Shown in pieces: positions 1 to 8,985 of a DNA stretch of 50,063 nt (position 1 is the first letter of the stretch; each line of letters starts with the position of its first letter). The position numbers were made by a program, and so were the translations under genes. Below the pieces are notes generated by a model, which was not told the origin of the DNA, searched no databases, and was given only the letters and a program-made list of their open reading frames with translations. Source of the stretch: an uncultured Porphyromonadaceae bacterium. GTDB lineage: Bacteria; Bacteroidota; Bacteroidia; Bacteroidales; Muribaculaceae. The stretch is from positions 1 through 50,063 of the forward strand of contig CAMWSM010000011.1 in NCBI GenBank assembly GCA_947176915.1, given 5' to 3'.

Positions 1-501
1 ATCGAGGGAGCAAGCTGGAGCACATCCGCCGGTGTTCCTATGACCGCAAGTGGTTCATCTTTCGTGGCGAAGGGTGTAAAACTTGTTGCAGATCCAGGCG
101 AGACATCCTGCTATTTCAATATCTCAGATGCACTCGGTGCTGACTGGGATGAGCTGAACATGGTGGCAAACAGGTATGGGGCTGCATCTGAGGGTGCCTC
201 AATAACACTCGGATCTCCCGCATCTGTGGTGAAGTACGCAAACAATGTCGATGCATCAGGTTGTCTCTCATGGGCAATCGCCCCGGGAACCTACGACATA
301 TCGTTCAATCCCTCGGATATGACTGTAACAGTAACTAATACCAATACTTCAGCCGTAGACTCACTTCCTGTTGAAGAGAAAGCTGAGATGGAACTTACGC
401 CTGTCTACTACAATCTTCAGGGTGTGCAGGTCAACAACCCGGGCAAAGGTCTTTACATTGTAGTCAGAGGCAACAAAGTGACTAAGGAAGTAATAAAATA
501 A
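1..501 (+). CDS. C-terminal end of a secreted or surface protein, partial
   Basis: The frame is open from the first base, so the gene begins outside the window; the internal ATG at 40 is probably not the start. The visible part is beta-rich, with a stretch like the repeat units of Bacteroidales surface glycan-binding proteins (WAIAPGTYDISFNPSDMTVT). It ends in a short tail (YYNLQGVQVNNPGKGLYIVV, then a Lys-rich end). That tail resembles the C-terminal sorting-type domain of type IX-secreted or surface proteins in this order. The full function cannot be read from this fragment; a SusE/SusF-like starch-binding protein or a secreted hydrolase are both possible. A strong hairpin terminator follows at about 50 bases. 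Confidence 0.6.
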   Translation: MEGASWSTSAGVPMTASGSSFVAKGVKLVADPGETSCYFNISDALGADWDELNMVANRYGAASEGASITLGSPASVVKYANNVDASGCLSWAIAPGTYDISFNPSDMTVTVTNTNTSAVDSLPVEEKAEMELTPVYYNLQGVQVNNPGKGLYIVVRGNKVTKEVIK

Positions 502-552
502 AGGTTAGAAATTGTATATTATAAAACAAACTATTAAACTCTAATTAATTTG

Positions 553-585
553 AAATGAGGTCTGAGCGATTCAGACCTCATTTTT
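553..585 (+). terminator. Rho-independent terminator of the first gene
   Basis: A 13-bp perfect stem (553-565 with 571-583) has the loop GCGAT. The distal arm runs into five T residues. It lies 52 bases after the stop codon of the partial gene. Confidence 0.85.
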
Positions 586-729
586 AATAAGTATGGAAAA
601 TAAAAAAACAGCCGATTCACATCGACTGCCTTCTTAATTCTTTTATAACTAACCTAACATCATGAAACGATTTTCTGATATTATAACATTGAAAGGTTGA
701 AAAAGGTTGAGCAGGGATCAATATTTTTT

Positions 730-2286
730 TCAATCTATTATCCAGTTCTCAATACAACGTGTCTTTGAAGAAAATTCCACACCTATCTCGAAAAGTCTGC
801 GTGAATCGTTTTGATACTTTCTGGCATAATGATTCTCCTTAATCTGTTGCAAAGCCTTTTCCGCCGAATGATCATATTTGAGTTCAATTATGTAGATGAA
901 ATCATCAGTTGTAATTTCAATATCAATTCGCCCTTCTGAAGTGTGGGATTCAGCCTTTGTCTCAAGCCCTATCAAATCCAGAAGCAGGAAGAAAGCATTA
1001 TGAAAATTATTCTCATTATCTATCTTCAGGGCATAATCTATTCCTGCGAAATAAACCTGAAGTCCCTTCATTGATTTTTCCGGCTCGCCAAGAATAAAAT
1101 TGACAACAATATCATTTATTATGGAATTGGCAGAATTAGTTTTTGTTTTGACATAGTAAGGGACAAGAACCTTGAATAGTCCCTCCTTTACTTCATTATT
1201 GGGAATGCCCAAGCGGAATCTTTTCAGTTTCCTTATATATTCCTTTATGGTGAGATAACCTGTCTGGTAGAGAAGGGCGATAGGATCAGGATTCAGAAGG
1301 TCAAGACCTTTCAGTTCGCTTTCGGTGCAATACGTATCAAATGTCTGCTGCAAGTCGGAATTAACTCTTTTAAGAGATTCTGCCACTATTGTGGGAAGAC
1401 CGGTCTCATTCCAGAAGTTCTCCATTTTTTCCTTCTCCAAAGCATTGAACAAAGACCAAGGATTGAATATCTCGCTCCCATCACCGGCAAACTTATATCC
1501 GTCATAATTCCTCCTTAATTCCTCAAATGCCTCATCGAAGGTCATATTCTCTTTTTTGGCAAGGCTCCTAATTCCGGCATGGCAATAATCCCTGCTTTCC
1601 TGAATAGTGATGCCGCAGATGTCAGCATATTTATCATCAAAAGAAATATCATTGAGATTGTTGAGATCGGAGAAAACAGACAGCTTGCTAAAACGGCTCA
1701 CACCGGTGAGGAAAACCAGTTTCAAATGTTCCGCGCTGCTTTTGAAGTTAGAATACAAGGCAGCGAGCTGAGAGCGATAGTACTCGAAATTTTCCTCTTT
1801 GCTGAGGTTGCCGACAAGAGGTTTGTCATACTCGTCTACTAACACCACGACCTGTTTCCCGGTCTTTATGTGGGCCTGCTCAATTATTGTCTCAAAACGT
1901 TGTGAAAAATTTGAATCTACAGGGATTATATCAAACTTATTTTCCCATTGCCTGAATATTTTATCAAGCACATCCTCCAGTTTATCAGGCTCGGCATATC
2001 TTTCCTTGTTCAGGTCAAGGCGAAGCACAGGATACGCCTTCCAGTCCCAATCAAATAAATCAATATACAATCCTTTGAAGAGATCTCTTTTCCCTTCAAA
2101 GAAATATTGGAGAGTGGAAAGAAAGAGAGATTTTCCAAAACGGCGTGGACGGGCAAGAAAATAATATCTGCTTCCGCTTCTGAGGACAGTCTCAATAAAA
2201 CGCGTCTTGTCGACATAGAGAAATCCCTCCTCCCTTATTTTTTTAAAATCCTGTTCACCGATAGGATACTTCACGTTTTCTTCCAT
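730..2286 (-). CDS. AAA-ATPase-like / PD-(D/E)XK nuclease-like protein
   Basis: This matches the large gut-Bacteroidales family with an N-terminal AAA-ATPase-like domain (AAA-ATPase_like, DUF1703) and a C-terminal PD-(D/E)XK-like domain (PDDEXK_9). The N-terminus PIGEQDFKKIREEGFLYVDK and the phosphate-binding stretch LARPRRFGKSLFLSTL are family hallmarks, as is LVDEYDKPL, the Walker B-like segment. The C-terminal SEGRIDIEI...YIIELKY carries the D...E-x-K of the nuclease fold. Cellular role is unknown; members occur in many copies per genome and are suspected mobile or defence-related genes. I chose the start at the ATG giving MEENVKYPIG because that is where family members begin; a longer ORF (to 2343) adds 19 unconserved residues. 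It stands alone, with no operon partners. Confidence 0.85.
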   Translation of the reverse strand: MEENVKYPIGEQDFKKIREEGFLYVDKTRFIETVLRSGSRYYFLARPRRFGKSLFLSTLQYFFEGKRDLFKGLYIDLFDWDWKAYPVLRLDLNKERYAEPDKLEDVLDKIFRQWENKFDIIPVDSNFSQRFETIIEQAHIKTGKQVVVLVDEYDKPLVGNLSKEENFEYYRSQLAALYSNFKSSAEHLKLVFLTGVSRFSKLSVFSDLNNLNDISFDDKYADICGITIQESRDYCHAGIRSLAKKENMTFDEAFEELRRNYDGYKFAGDGSEIFNPWSLFNALEKEKMENFWNETGLPTIVAESLKRVNSDLQQTFDTYCTESELKGLDLLNPDPIALLYQTGYLTIKEYIRKLKRFRLGIPNNEVKEGLFKVLVPYYVKTKTNSANSIINDIVVNFILGEPEKSMKGLQVYFAGIDYALKIDNENNFHNAFFLLLDLIGLETKAESHTSEGRIDIEITTDDFIYIIELKYDHSAEKALQQIKENHYARKYQNDSRRLFEIGVEFSSKTRCIENWIID

Positions 2287-2471
2287 GATAAGGATGCCTT
2301 TGAGATTATAATGCAAAAATAATGAAAATAATTGAGATAGCATTTCTTATTCAATGATATGTTTTTTATTTGGGCAATTACATTTTTTTAAATAACTTAG
2401 AGCCATAATCATCGTAAGGTCATCCTCATAATTCCCATGAGCCGACACTTGCCTGACATAAATTATCTATT

Positions 2472-2888
2472 ATGACTTTATCAGAGAAATTCTATAATAT
2501 GCTCGATCGTCTGGATAAGGATGAGAGCGTGAAGGAAGAAATGTTTAAAATGGTGATGGAGGCTCCCGATTCATACGAACGGGACGGGATGCTGGCTTTA
2601 ATCTACCATGACGGAATTGGGGTGGACATCGACCTTAAAAAAAGCTTTGAATATGCAGAAAAGGCTGTCTACGCTTTGAGCGATTATTACTGGGATTTGG
2701 TCATGCCGAATTATCCCGATGATGAGGAATGGTGTGAATTCGAGAATATCCTTGAAACTGACTCTGATCTGTCAGATGATGAAAGGGAGGAGATAAAGCG
2801 AAAAATCAAGGAATGGCACAATATGGCTGATGAGATATACGAAGAATCATTAGACGATGAGCCGGAAAACATCATAGAGGAGGATTGA
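2472..2888 (+). CDS. Small acidic Sel1-repeat-like protein
   Basis: This 138-residue protein has no signal peptide. Residues about 35-70 (AYDG-type helix pair: LALIYHDGIGVDIDLKKSFE, then YAEKAV) fit one Sel1-like repeat, a TPR relative used for protein contacts. The rest is very acidic, especially the Asp/Glu-rich C-terminus, and looks helical. Function unknown. It is transcribed toward pgi and meets it at a shared hairpin. It may be a cytoplasmic adaptor or immunity-type protein, but nothing in its neighbourhood supports a specific role. Confidence 0.7.
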   Translation: MTLSEKFYNMLDRLDKDESVKEEMFKMVMEAPDSYERDGMLALIYHDGIGVDIDLKKSFEYAEKAVYALSDYYWDLVMPNYPDDEEWCEFENILETDSDLSDDEREEIKRKIKEWHNMADEIYEESLDDEPENIIEED

Positions 2889-2919
2889 CCCTTAGGGAAT
2901 AATTTCCGGAGTATAAAAG

Positions 2920-2957
2920 AGAGAGCATACAGGATCTCATTCCTATATGCTCTCTTT
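2920..2957. terminator. Probable bidirectional terminator between convergent genes
   Basis: A 10-bp stem (2920-2929 with 2946-2955) has a 16-base loop. A-rich sequence precedes it and T-rich sequence follows it, so it could stop transcripts from both the Sel1 gene and pgi. The loop is longer than usual, so confidence is moderate. Confidence 0.5.
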
Positions 2958-2999
2958 AAATTTATCCCTGTTCGACGCTGTTGCAAACAGGTGATTTTA

Positions 3000-4340
3000 T
3001 TATTTCAGTTTAGACTTGATTGCCTCTGTCTCTTTCTCGTAGCCGGGTTTTTCAAGAAGGGCGAACATATTTTTCTTGTAAGCCTCCACGCCGGGCTGAT
3101 TGAACGGATTCACGCCGAGCATGTAGCCGCTGATGCCGCAAGCCTTCTCAAAGAAATAGATGAGCTGGCCGAGAGTGTGCTCGTCGAGTTTGTTGAGCTC
3201 AATCTTGATGTTGGGCACGCCGCCGTCTACATGGGCAATCTTGGTGCCGAGCTCAGCCATCTTGTTCACTTCATCGATACGCTTGCCCGAGAGATAGTTG
3301 ATGCCGTCGAGGTTGGCTGCATCCTCCGGAATACGGCGAGTGATAGCCGGTTCCTTAACGGAGAGAACTGTCTCGAAGATTGTGCGCTCGCCATCCTGAA
3401 TCCACTGGCCCATGGAGTGAAGGTCAGTCGTGAAGTCTACGGAAGCCGGGAAAATGCCCTTGCCATCCTTACCCTCGCTCTCGCCGTAGAGCTGTTTCCA
3501 CCACTCTGCGAAGAAATGAAGCTTGGGATTATAGTTGACAAGAATCTCGATCTTCTTACCGTCCTGATAGAGGGCATTGCGAAGACGGGCATAAATCTCG
3601 CATGGATTCTCTGCACCGGGATGCTTTGTGGTCTCCTCCATCTCAGCAGCGCCTGCCACAAGTTTCACGATGTCGAAGCCTGCACACGCGATCGGAAGCA
3701 ACCCTACGGGAGTGAGCACGGAGAAACGTCCCCCTACATTGTCAGGAATTACGTAAGTCTCATAACCCTCCTGAGTGGCGAGAGTGCGGAGAGCACCCTT
3801 CTTCTCATCAGTGATTGCCACGATAAGATCCTTGGCTGCATCCTTTCCTGCCTGCTTCTCCAAAAGCTCTTTGAGAATACGGAATGCTATGGCCGGCTCG
3901 GTGGTTGTGCCTGACTTGGAGATAACCACGATACCGAATTTCTTCCCTGTAAGAAGTTTCTCAAGTTCGGCAGTATATTCCTCGCCGATATTCTGACCTG
4001 CGTAAAGCACTTTCGGATTTTTGGGCTGCGGACCATAGAAGTCGGCGAAATTGTCTGAGAGAGCAGAGATAACTGCCTTCGCACCCAGATAGCTGCCGCC
4101 GATACCTACACATACCACATAGTCGCAATTCTCGCGAAGACGCTCGGCAGTCTTATTTATGCGGGCGAGAAGATCCTGAGATGTAGTGGAAGGAAGGTTA
4201 AGCCAGCCGAGGAAATCATTTCCCTCGCCGCTCCCCTCATGGAGCTTAGCCATAGCCTCTACTGCCGCAGCCTCATTCCCCTGATACTGTTTTTCAGCGA
4301 AATAAACTGCATCCTGAATGTTGATTTCAATAGATTTCAT
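3000..4340 (-). CDS. pgi: Glucose-6-phosphate isomerase
   Basis: Cytoplasmic enzyme interconverting glucose 6-phosphate and fructose 6-phosphate in glycolysis. At 446 residues it is the short bacterial form found in Bacteroides and Firmicutes. Signatures seen are [13 protein letters not shown] (sugar-phosphate SIS fold), [12 protein letters not shown], and [15 protein letters not shown], the PGI family signature, which carries an active-site Arg. The C-terminal part includes [15 protein letters not shown] with the conserved Lys. It is third in the lysS-gpsA-pgi run, 31 bases after gpsA in an A/T-rich spacer without an obvious separate promoter, so it is probably cotranscribed. Confidence 0.97.
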   Translation of the reverse strand: MKSIEINIQDAVYFAEKQYQGNEAAAVEAMAKLHEGSGEGNDFLGWLNLPSTTSQDLLARINKTAERLRENCDYVVCVGIGGSYLGAKAVISALSDNFADFYGPQPKNPKVLYAGQNIGEEYTAELEKLLTGKKFGIVVISKSGTTTEPAIAFRILKELLEKQAGKDAAKDLIVAITDEKKGALRTLATQEGYETYVIPDNVGGRFSVLTPVGLLPIACAGFDIVKLVAGAAEMEETTKHPGAENPCEIYARLRNALYQDGKKIEILVNYNPKLHFFAEWWKQLYGESEGKDGKGIFPASVDFTTDLHSMGQWIQDGERTIFETVLSVKEPAITRRIPEDAANLDGINYLSGKRIDEVNKMAELGTKIAHVDGGVPNIKIELNKLDEHTLGQLIYFFEKACGISGYMLGVNPFNQPGVEAYKKNMFALLEKPGYEKETEAIKSKLK

Positions 4341-4371
4341 ATTAATTATTTTAAAATTGAAAATTTAAATT

Positions 4372-5373
4372 CTAACAAAACCCACCCTCTATCCTGCTGA
4401 AAGCCTCCCGCGGACGTACGCCTCGATAAAGGATATTGTAGACGCAGTCAAGGATAGGCATATCCACATTCACCGTGGCGTCATTGATCTCATGCATGCA
4501 GCGGGTGCCGTAATAGCCTTCAGCCACCATCTCCATCTCCATTTTCGCCGCCTTCACGCTGTGGCCCTTGCCGATCATGGAACCGAAATTATGATTGCGT
4601 GAGAAAAGACTGTAGGCTGTTACAAGCAGATCGCCAAGATAAGCCGAACGGCATATATCGCGATCCATAGGGGCTATCGCATCTACAAACCTGCGCATCT
4701 CCCGAATGGCATTGCTAACGAGCATAGCCTTGAAATTATCTCCCCCCTTCATTCCGTCAACAATGCCGGCTCCTATGGCATACACATTCTTCAGCACAGC
4801 GCCATATTCTATGCCTTCCACGTCTTCGGAATGAATCGTGCGCAGCTTATGACCCGCTATCGCGTGTCCGAACTCAAGACTCTTCTCAAGGTCGTGGCAG
4901 CCTATGGTGAGATAACTGAGATGGTCGAGAGCAACCTCCTCGGCATGACACGGACCCCCTATCACAAGAAGATTGGAGTCGGCACATCCGAAATGATTGG
5001 CAAACCACCGGGTAACAATCATATTTTCATCCGGCACTAATCCCTTCACTGCCGAAACTATATTCTTTCCGGAAATGTCAACATCAATCTTCCCCGCCTC
5101 GGATTTGAAATAGGGCGACGGAATAGCCACCACAAGTGTGTCAGCGCCCTCCACAGCGGCATTAATATCCGAATGGAAATCAATACGCGCCGTGTCGAAA
5201 GTAATATCGCTCAGATAGACGGGATTTCTGCCTCTTCTGATAAACTCCTCTATACGCTCAGGACGGCGCACATACCAGCTGATGCGGTCATTATTGTTCA
5301 TCAGAAGCTTAGCAAGGGCAGTAGCCCAGCTCCCTGCCCCTATGACGGCTATTTTCCCTAATCTTCCCGCCAT
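4372..5373 (-). CDS. gpsA: Glycerol-3-phosphate dehydrogenase [NAD(P)+]
   Basis: Makes sn-glycerol 3-phosphate from dihydroxyacetone phosphate for phospholipid synthesis. The Rossmann motif is at the extreme N-terminus (IAVIGAGSWATALA). VIGGPCHAEEV corresponds to the GPS/A-H-x-E-E family motif, and EYGAVLKNVYAIGAGIVDGM contains the catalytic Lys of the YGA-LKN motif. GDLLVTAYSLFSRNHNFG (usually GDLxxTC-S-SRN) is the second substrate motif. The ATG at 5373-5371 overlaps the lysS stop by one base (TGATG), which implies translational coupling. A GTG three bases upstream is possible but less likely, and the AGGAG there overlaps it. Confidence 0.95.
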   Translation of the reverse strand: MAGRLGKIAVIGAGSWATALAKLLMNNNDRISWYVRRPERIEEFIRRGRNPVYLSDITFDTARIDFHSDINAAVEGADTLVVAIPSPYFKSEAGKIDVDISGKNIVSAVKGLVPDENMIVTRWFANHFGCADSNLLVIGGPCHAEEVALDHLSYLTIGCHDLEKSLEFGHAIAGHKLRTIHSEDVEGIEYGAVLKNVYAIGAGIVDGMKGGDNFKAMLVSNAIREMRRFVDAIAPMDRDICRSAYLGDLLVTAYSLFSRNHNFGSMIGKGHSVKAAKMEMEMVAEGYYGTRCMHEINDATVNVDMPILDCVYNILYRGVRPREAFSRIEGGFC

Positions 5374-6929
5374 CACTCCTCGCTTTTCTCGTTCTCCTCC
5401 TCCTGTTTGGAATTAGCCTTTTTCTCCGGACGCATCTGCGGGAAGAGAAGCACTTCCTGAATTGTCGACTGGCCCGTGAGAAGCATGGCAAGACGATCCA
5501 TGCCTATGCCCATTCCGGAAGTGGGGGGCATGCCATATTCAAGGGCGCGTATGAAGTCGGCGTCAATAATCATAGCCTCGTCATCACCCTTGTCGGCAAG
5601 ACGCATCTGCTCCACAAAGCGCTCATACTGGTCGATGGGGTCATTAAGCTCGGAATAGGCATTCGCAAGCTCCTTGCCGTTCACCATAAGCTCAAAGCGC
5701 TCCGTAAGGCGCGGATCCTTGCGATGGCGCTTCGTGAGTGGCGACATCTCGATAGGATAGTCTATTATGAAGGTGGGCTGAATATAGCTTCCCTCACACT
5801 TCTCTCCAAATATCTCGTCAATGAGCTTACCCTTGCCGAATGACTCATCCACCTCTATTCCGTTCTCCTTGCAGAATGCACGCAATTCCTCCTCGCTCTT
5901 CCCGGTTATGTCGAATCCTGTCTTGTCAAGGATTGCCTGAGTCATTGTTATGCGAGGATAAGGCGCCTTGAAGGAGACGGTGTTTTCGCCGATGGTGACT
6001 TCAGTAGTGCCGTTCACGTCGAGACATATCTTTTCAAGCATCTTCTCGGTGAAGTCCATCATCCAGTTGTAGTCTTTGTAAGCCACGTAGATCTCCATAG
6101 CAGTAAATTCCGGATTATGGCTGCGGTCCATACCCTCGTTGCGGAAATTACGTGAGAACTCATACACCCCTTCGAATCCCCCCACGATAAGGCGTTTCAG
6201 ATAAAGCTCGTTGGCTATGCGCAGATAAAGGGGAATGTCGAGTGCGTTGTGGTGAGTGATGAACGGACGAGCCGAAGCGCCCCCCGGAATCGCCTGAAGC
6301 ACGGGAGTGTCCACCTCCACATAACCGTGTGAATTGAAATACTCACGCATGGAGTTGAACATCTTGGTGCGTTTCAGGAATATATCCTTGACCCCTTTGT
6401 TGACCACAAGGTCGACATAACGCTGACGGTAACGCTGCTCAGGGTCAGTGAAAGCATCGTATGCCTTCCCGTCTTTCATCTTCACGACGGGAAGAGGGCG
6501 CAGGCTCTTCGCCAGCACGGTGATCTCCTCGGCATGAATGGAGATCTCACCCATCTGCGTGCGGAACACGTACCCCTTCACTCCTATGAAGTCGCCTATA
6601 TCAAGAAGCTTCTTGAACACCACATTATACATATCCTTATCCTCCCCGGGACAAAGATCATCACGGCTTACATAAACCTGAATACGCCCGTCGGCATCCT
6701 GAAGCTCCATGAAAGATGCCTTGCCCATGATGCGGCGGCTCATTATGCGCCCTGCCACCGTTACCTCACGCCGGGGTTCTTCCCCGTCAACGAAATTCTC
6801 TTTTATTTCAACGGAATGACCCGACACCTTATATTCTGCCGCCGGATAAGGCTCTATGCCTCTGTCGCGAAGCGCCTGCATGCTGTTGCGGCGCACCTGT
6901 TCTTGTTCTGTGAGTTCCTGATTTGCCAT
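5373..6929 (-). CDS. lysS: Lysyl-tRNA synthetase, class II
   Basis: Charges tRNA-Lys. An N-terminal OB-fold anticodon-binding domain (about residues 45-150, [20 protein letters not shown]) is followed by the class II catalytic core. Motif 2 is seen as [20 protein letters not shown] and motif 3 as [14 protein letters not shown]. The length (about 518 residues) is typical of the shorter bacterial LysRS; some Bacteroides enzymes carry a longer C-terminal extension that is absent here apart from a Lys/Glu-rich tail. I use the start [11 protein letters not shown]; the frame extends 10 residues further upstream. First gene of the lysS-gpsA-pgi operon. Confidence 0.96.
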   Translation of the reverse strand: MANQELTEQEQVRRNSMQALRDRGIEPYPAAEYKVSGHSVEIKENFVDGEEPRREVTVAGRIMSRRIMGKASFMELQDADGRIQVYVSRDDLCPGEDKDMYNVVFKKLLDIGDFIGVKGYVFRTQMGEISIHAEEITVLAKSLRPLPVVKMKDGKAYDAFTDPEQRYRQRYVDLVVNKGVKDIFLKRTKMFNSMREYFNSHGYVEVDTPVLQAIPGGASARPFITHHNALDIPLYLRIANELYLKRLIVGGFEGVYEFSRNFRNEGMDRSHNPEFTAMEIYVAYKDYNWMMDFTEKMLEKICLDVNGTTEVTIGENTVSFKAPYPRITMTQAILDKTGFDITGKSEEELRAFCKENGIEVDESFGKGKLIDEIFGEKCEGSYIQPTFIIDYPIEMSPLTKRHRKDPRLTERFELMVNGKELANAYSELNDPIDQYERFVEQMRLADKGDDEAMIIDADFIRALEYGMPPTSGMGIGMDRLAMLLTGQSTIQEVLLFPQMRPEKKANSKQEEENEKSEE

Positions 6930-7006
6930 ATTTGGATTATAATATTTTTCTTGAATCAACCTTTCCTCTCTAAAAGAGGCTGAGATATACTTTAGCCAAT
7001 AAAATG

Positions 7007-7014
7007 CAAAATTA
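7007..7014 (-). promoter_or_regulatory. Probable -7 box of the lysS operon promoter
   Basis: TAATTTTG on the minus strand fits the Bacteroidetes -7 consensus TAnnTTTG. No good TTTG is seen at the -33 distance. It would give a 5' leader of about 70 bases containing a small hairpin (CCTCT/AGAGG near 6963-6980). Confidence 0.45.
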
Positions 7015-7067
7015 GCAATTTTTTTCGTTATATCCCTTTAAGATTCGGGAAAGTTGGCATCAGACCG

Positions 7068-8018
7068 TTAATTCACCACATTCCGTGGCTTGCCCTCTTG
7101 AAAAGCAAGGAGATTATCCGTCGCAATCTCCAGAAGCCTCTGTCGTGCCTCACGAGATGCCCACCCGATATGAGGAGTTACGAACACGTTCGGTGCCCTG
7201 AGAAGAGGATTATCGGGAGTAGGAGGTTCCTGAGAAAGCACATCCGTGCAAAGAGCCCCTAAACTCCCCGAATAAAGCGCCTCGCTCGCGGCGCTTTCAT
7301 CCACAAGTTGACCGCGTGCCGTGTTTATGAGGATAGCTCCCCTCTTGAGCTTCGAGAGCCATTCCTTATTCACCATCTCCCGTGTGCTTTCCGTCAGGGG
7401 ACAATGCAGGCTCATCACATCACACTCTCCATAACTTTGGTCATCGGCTTTCTCAACCCAGTCCGGCAAAGAGGATGCCGCTTTCGACGTGAATGCCGTC
7501 ACCCTCATGCCGAAAGCACGCGCTATCTCCCCTACCTTCTCACCGATATGTCCGAATCCGACGATTCCTATTCTCTTCCCGGCAAGCTCTATTATAGGGG
7601 CAACCGTGTAGCAGAAATCTGCCGAAGCAGCCCAGCGGCCCTCCCGGTTAAGGAGAGTGTAGCTCTCGACTCTGTTGGTGGCTGCAAGAAGCAGCGCAAT
7701 CGCCATCTGAGCCACTGAATCAGTGCTGTAGGAGGGAATGTTGCTTACGACAATGCCGAGTTCGGCAGCGGTCTTCAGGTCGACAAGATTACACCCCGTG
7801 GCGAGAATGCCTATATACTTAAGGTCTGGCAGAGAGCGCATGGCGTCTCCGTCAAGAGGAGTCTTGTTTGTCAGCAGAGCCTCACACCCACGAGCCCGTT
7901 CAAGCAGTTCGGCACGCGAGGTGCGGTCATAGATCGTTACGTCTCCCAGACTGCGCAAAGGATCCCACGAAAGATCATCAAGCGCAAGAGTGTAGCCGTC
8001 AAGAACACATATTTTCAT
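7068..8018 (-). CDS. D-2-hydroxyacid dehydrogenase (NAD-binding)
   Basis: NAD-dependent D-2-hydroxyacid dehydrogenase of about 316 residues. The dinucleotide-binding motif is GIVGFGHIGEKVGEIARAFG. The catalytic trio is visible in order: Arg in INTARGQLVDE, Glu in DVLSQEPP and His in VTPHIGWAS. The overall shape is closest to hydroxypyruvate/glycerate dehydrogenase-like members; the substrate cannot be fixed from sequence. It starts 3 bases after the rsmA stop, so the two form an operon. The pairing with a ribosome-modifying enzyme looks positional rather than functional. Confidence 0.9.
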   Translation of the reverse strand: MKICVLDGYTLALDDLSWDPLRSLGDVTIYDRTSRAELLERARGCEALLTNKTPLDGDAMRSLPDLKYIGILATGCNLVDLKTAAELGIVVSNIPSYSTDSVAQMAIALLLAATNRVESYTLLNREGRWAASADFCYTVAPIIELAGKRIGIVGFGHIGEKVGEIARAFGMRVTAFTSKAASSLPDWVEKADDQSYGECDVMSLHCPLTESTREMVNKEWLSKLKRGAILINTARGQLVDESAASEALYSGSLGALCTDVLSQEPPTPDNPLLRAPNVFVTPHIGWASREARQRLLEIATDNLLAFQEGKPRNVVN

Positions 8019-8021
8019 AAC

Positions 8022-8816
8022 CTAATTCCCTTTCACCGCAAGAGTAAGCCTTATAAAATCTTCCACACCGAGTCTTTCCGGACGCAACCCCATGATTGCA
8101 TCCTCCCTGATTGGAGAGTCGGGAGGAATAAGCCCCGCAAGGGAATTGCGGAGAGTCTTCCTGCGCTGACCGAAAGCGGTCTTGACAACCGTCTTGAACA
8201 GACGCTCGTCACATCCCAACTCCTTGCGTGAATTGCGAGTGAGACGAATCACTCCGCTGGTTACCTTCGGCGGCGGAGAGAAAACCGAAGGTGGGACATT
8301 GAAGAGATATTCGCAGTCATACCATGCCTGAAGAAGCACCGAAAGTATGCCGTAGACCTTGCTCCCCGGCTTGCTGCATATTCTTTCAGCCACCTCCTTC
8401 TGCAACATTCCGGCAACCACCGGGATGCTCTCCTTATAATCAAGCACCTTGAAGAAAATCTGCGATGATATATTGTAGGGATAATTCCCGATAAGGGCGA
8501 AATCTCCCTGGAAAAGATCCTTAAGATTCATTTTAAGAAAGTCTCCTTCAATCACTTCCAGAGAGGGAAACACACGCCGGAGATAGTCCACGCTCTCCGT
8601 GTCTATCTCAACGGCTTTAATGTTTCTTCCGTTCTGCATCAGGAATTGGGAAAGCACCCCCATCCCCGGACCAATCTCCAGCACCGGGAGATCGCCCCAT
8701 CTCTTTGCATCATCCGGAAGTTCGGGTCGCTCTATCGTGTCGGCTATGCGCTTCGCCACATTCAGATCTGTGAGGAAATGCTGGCCGAGTGCTTTTTTTG
8801 CTTTAACTTGGGTCAT
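8022..8816 (-). CDS. rsmA: 16S rRNA adenine dimethyltransferase RsmA (KsgA)
   Basis: Dimethylates the two adjacent adenines in the 3' terminal hairpin of 16S rRNA, a late small-subunit maturation step. It begins with the family start VKAKKALGQHFLTDLN. The SAM-binding motif is VLEIGPGMGVLSQFL, the acidic ribose-binding residue is in AVEIDTESV, and the catalytic motif IV is GNYPYNISSQIFF (NxPY). The C-terminal small helical domain has FGQRRKTLRNSL. The 264-residue length is normal. It is the first gene of a two-gene operon with the hydroxyacid dehydrogenase. Confidence 0.97.
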   Translation of the reverse strand: MTQVKAKKALGQHFLTDLNVAKRIADTIERPELPDDAKRWGDLPVLEIGPGMGVLSQFLMQNGRNIKAVEIDTESVDYLRRVFPSLEVIEGDFLKMNLKDLFQGDFALIGNYPYNISSQIFFKVLDYKESIPVVAGMLQKEVAERICSKPGSKVYGILSVLLQAWYDCEYLFNVPPSVFSPPPKVTSGVIRLTRNSRKELGCDERLFKTVVKTAFGQRRKTLRNSLAGLIPPDSPIREDAIMGLRPERLGVEDFIRLTLAVKGN

Positions 8817-8929
8817 ATAATCAGAATGAGTTTTTTATTCAAGGCAACCTGTTTCCGAAAGATTGCTAATATATAAACGAAAACATCCGCCAAGTAGTTG
8901 CACCGGAGAGAAAATCCCTGAAGAAATCA

Positions 8930-8971
8930 TACAAAAAATGGGATTGCCGACCGGCAATCCCATTTTTTGTA
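8930..8971 (-). terminator. Rho-independent terminator of the C1 peptidase gene
   Basis: A long perfect palindrome (ACAAAAAATGGGATTGCC ... GGCAATCCCATTTTTTGT) has a GACC loop and U-runs on both strands. It lies just past the peptidase stop and insulates it from the rsmA promoter region. Confidence 0.9.
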
Positions 8972-8985
8972 TAGCTGCGATATGA

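Noticed and set aside
2010..2216. Short overlapping frame inside the AAA-ATPase gene
   Set aside because: It is a shadow of the larger gene in another frame, with no start context or motif.
2991..3914. Plus-strand open frame opposite pgi (307 codons)
   Set aside because: It lies wholly inside pgi, whose motifs are all present; the translated product is low-complexity and hydrophobic without family features.
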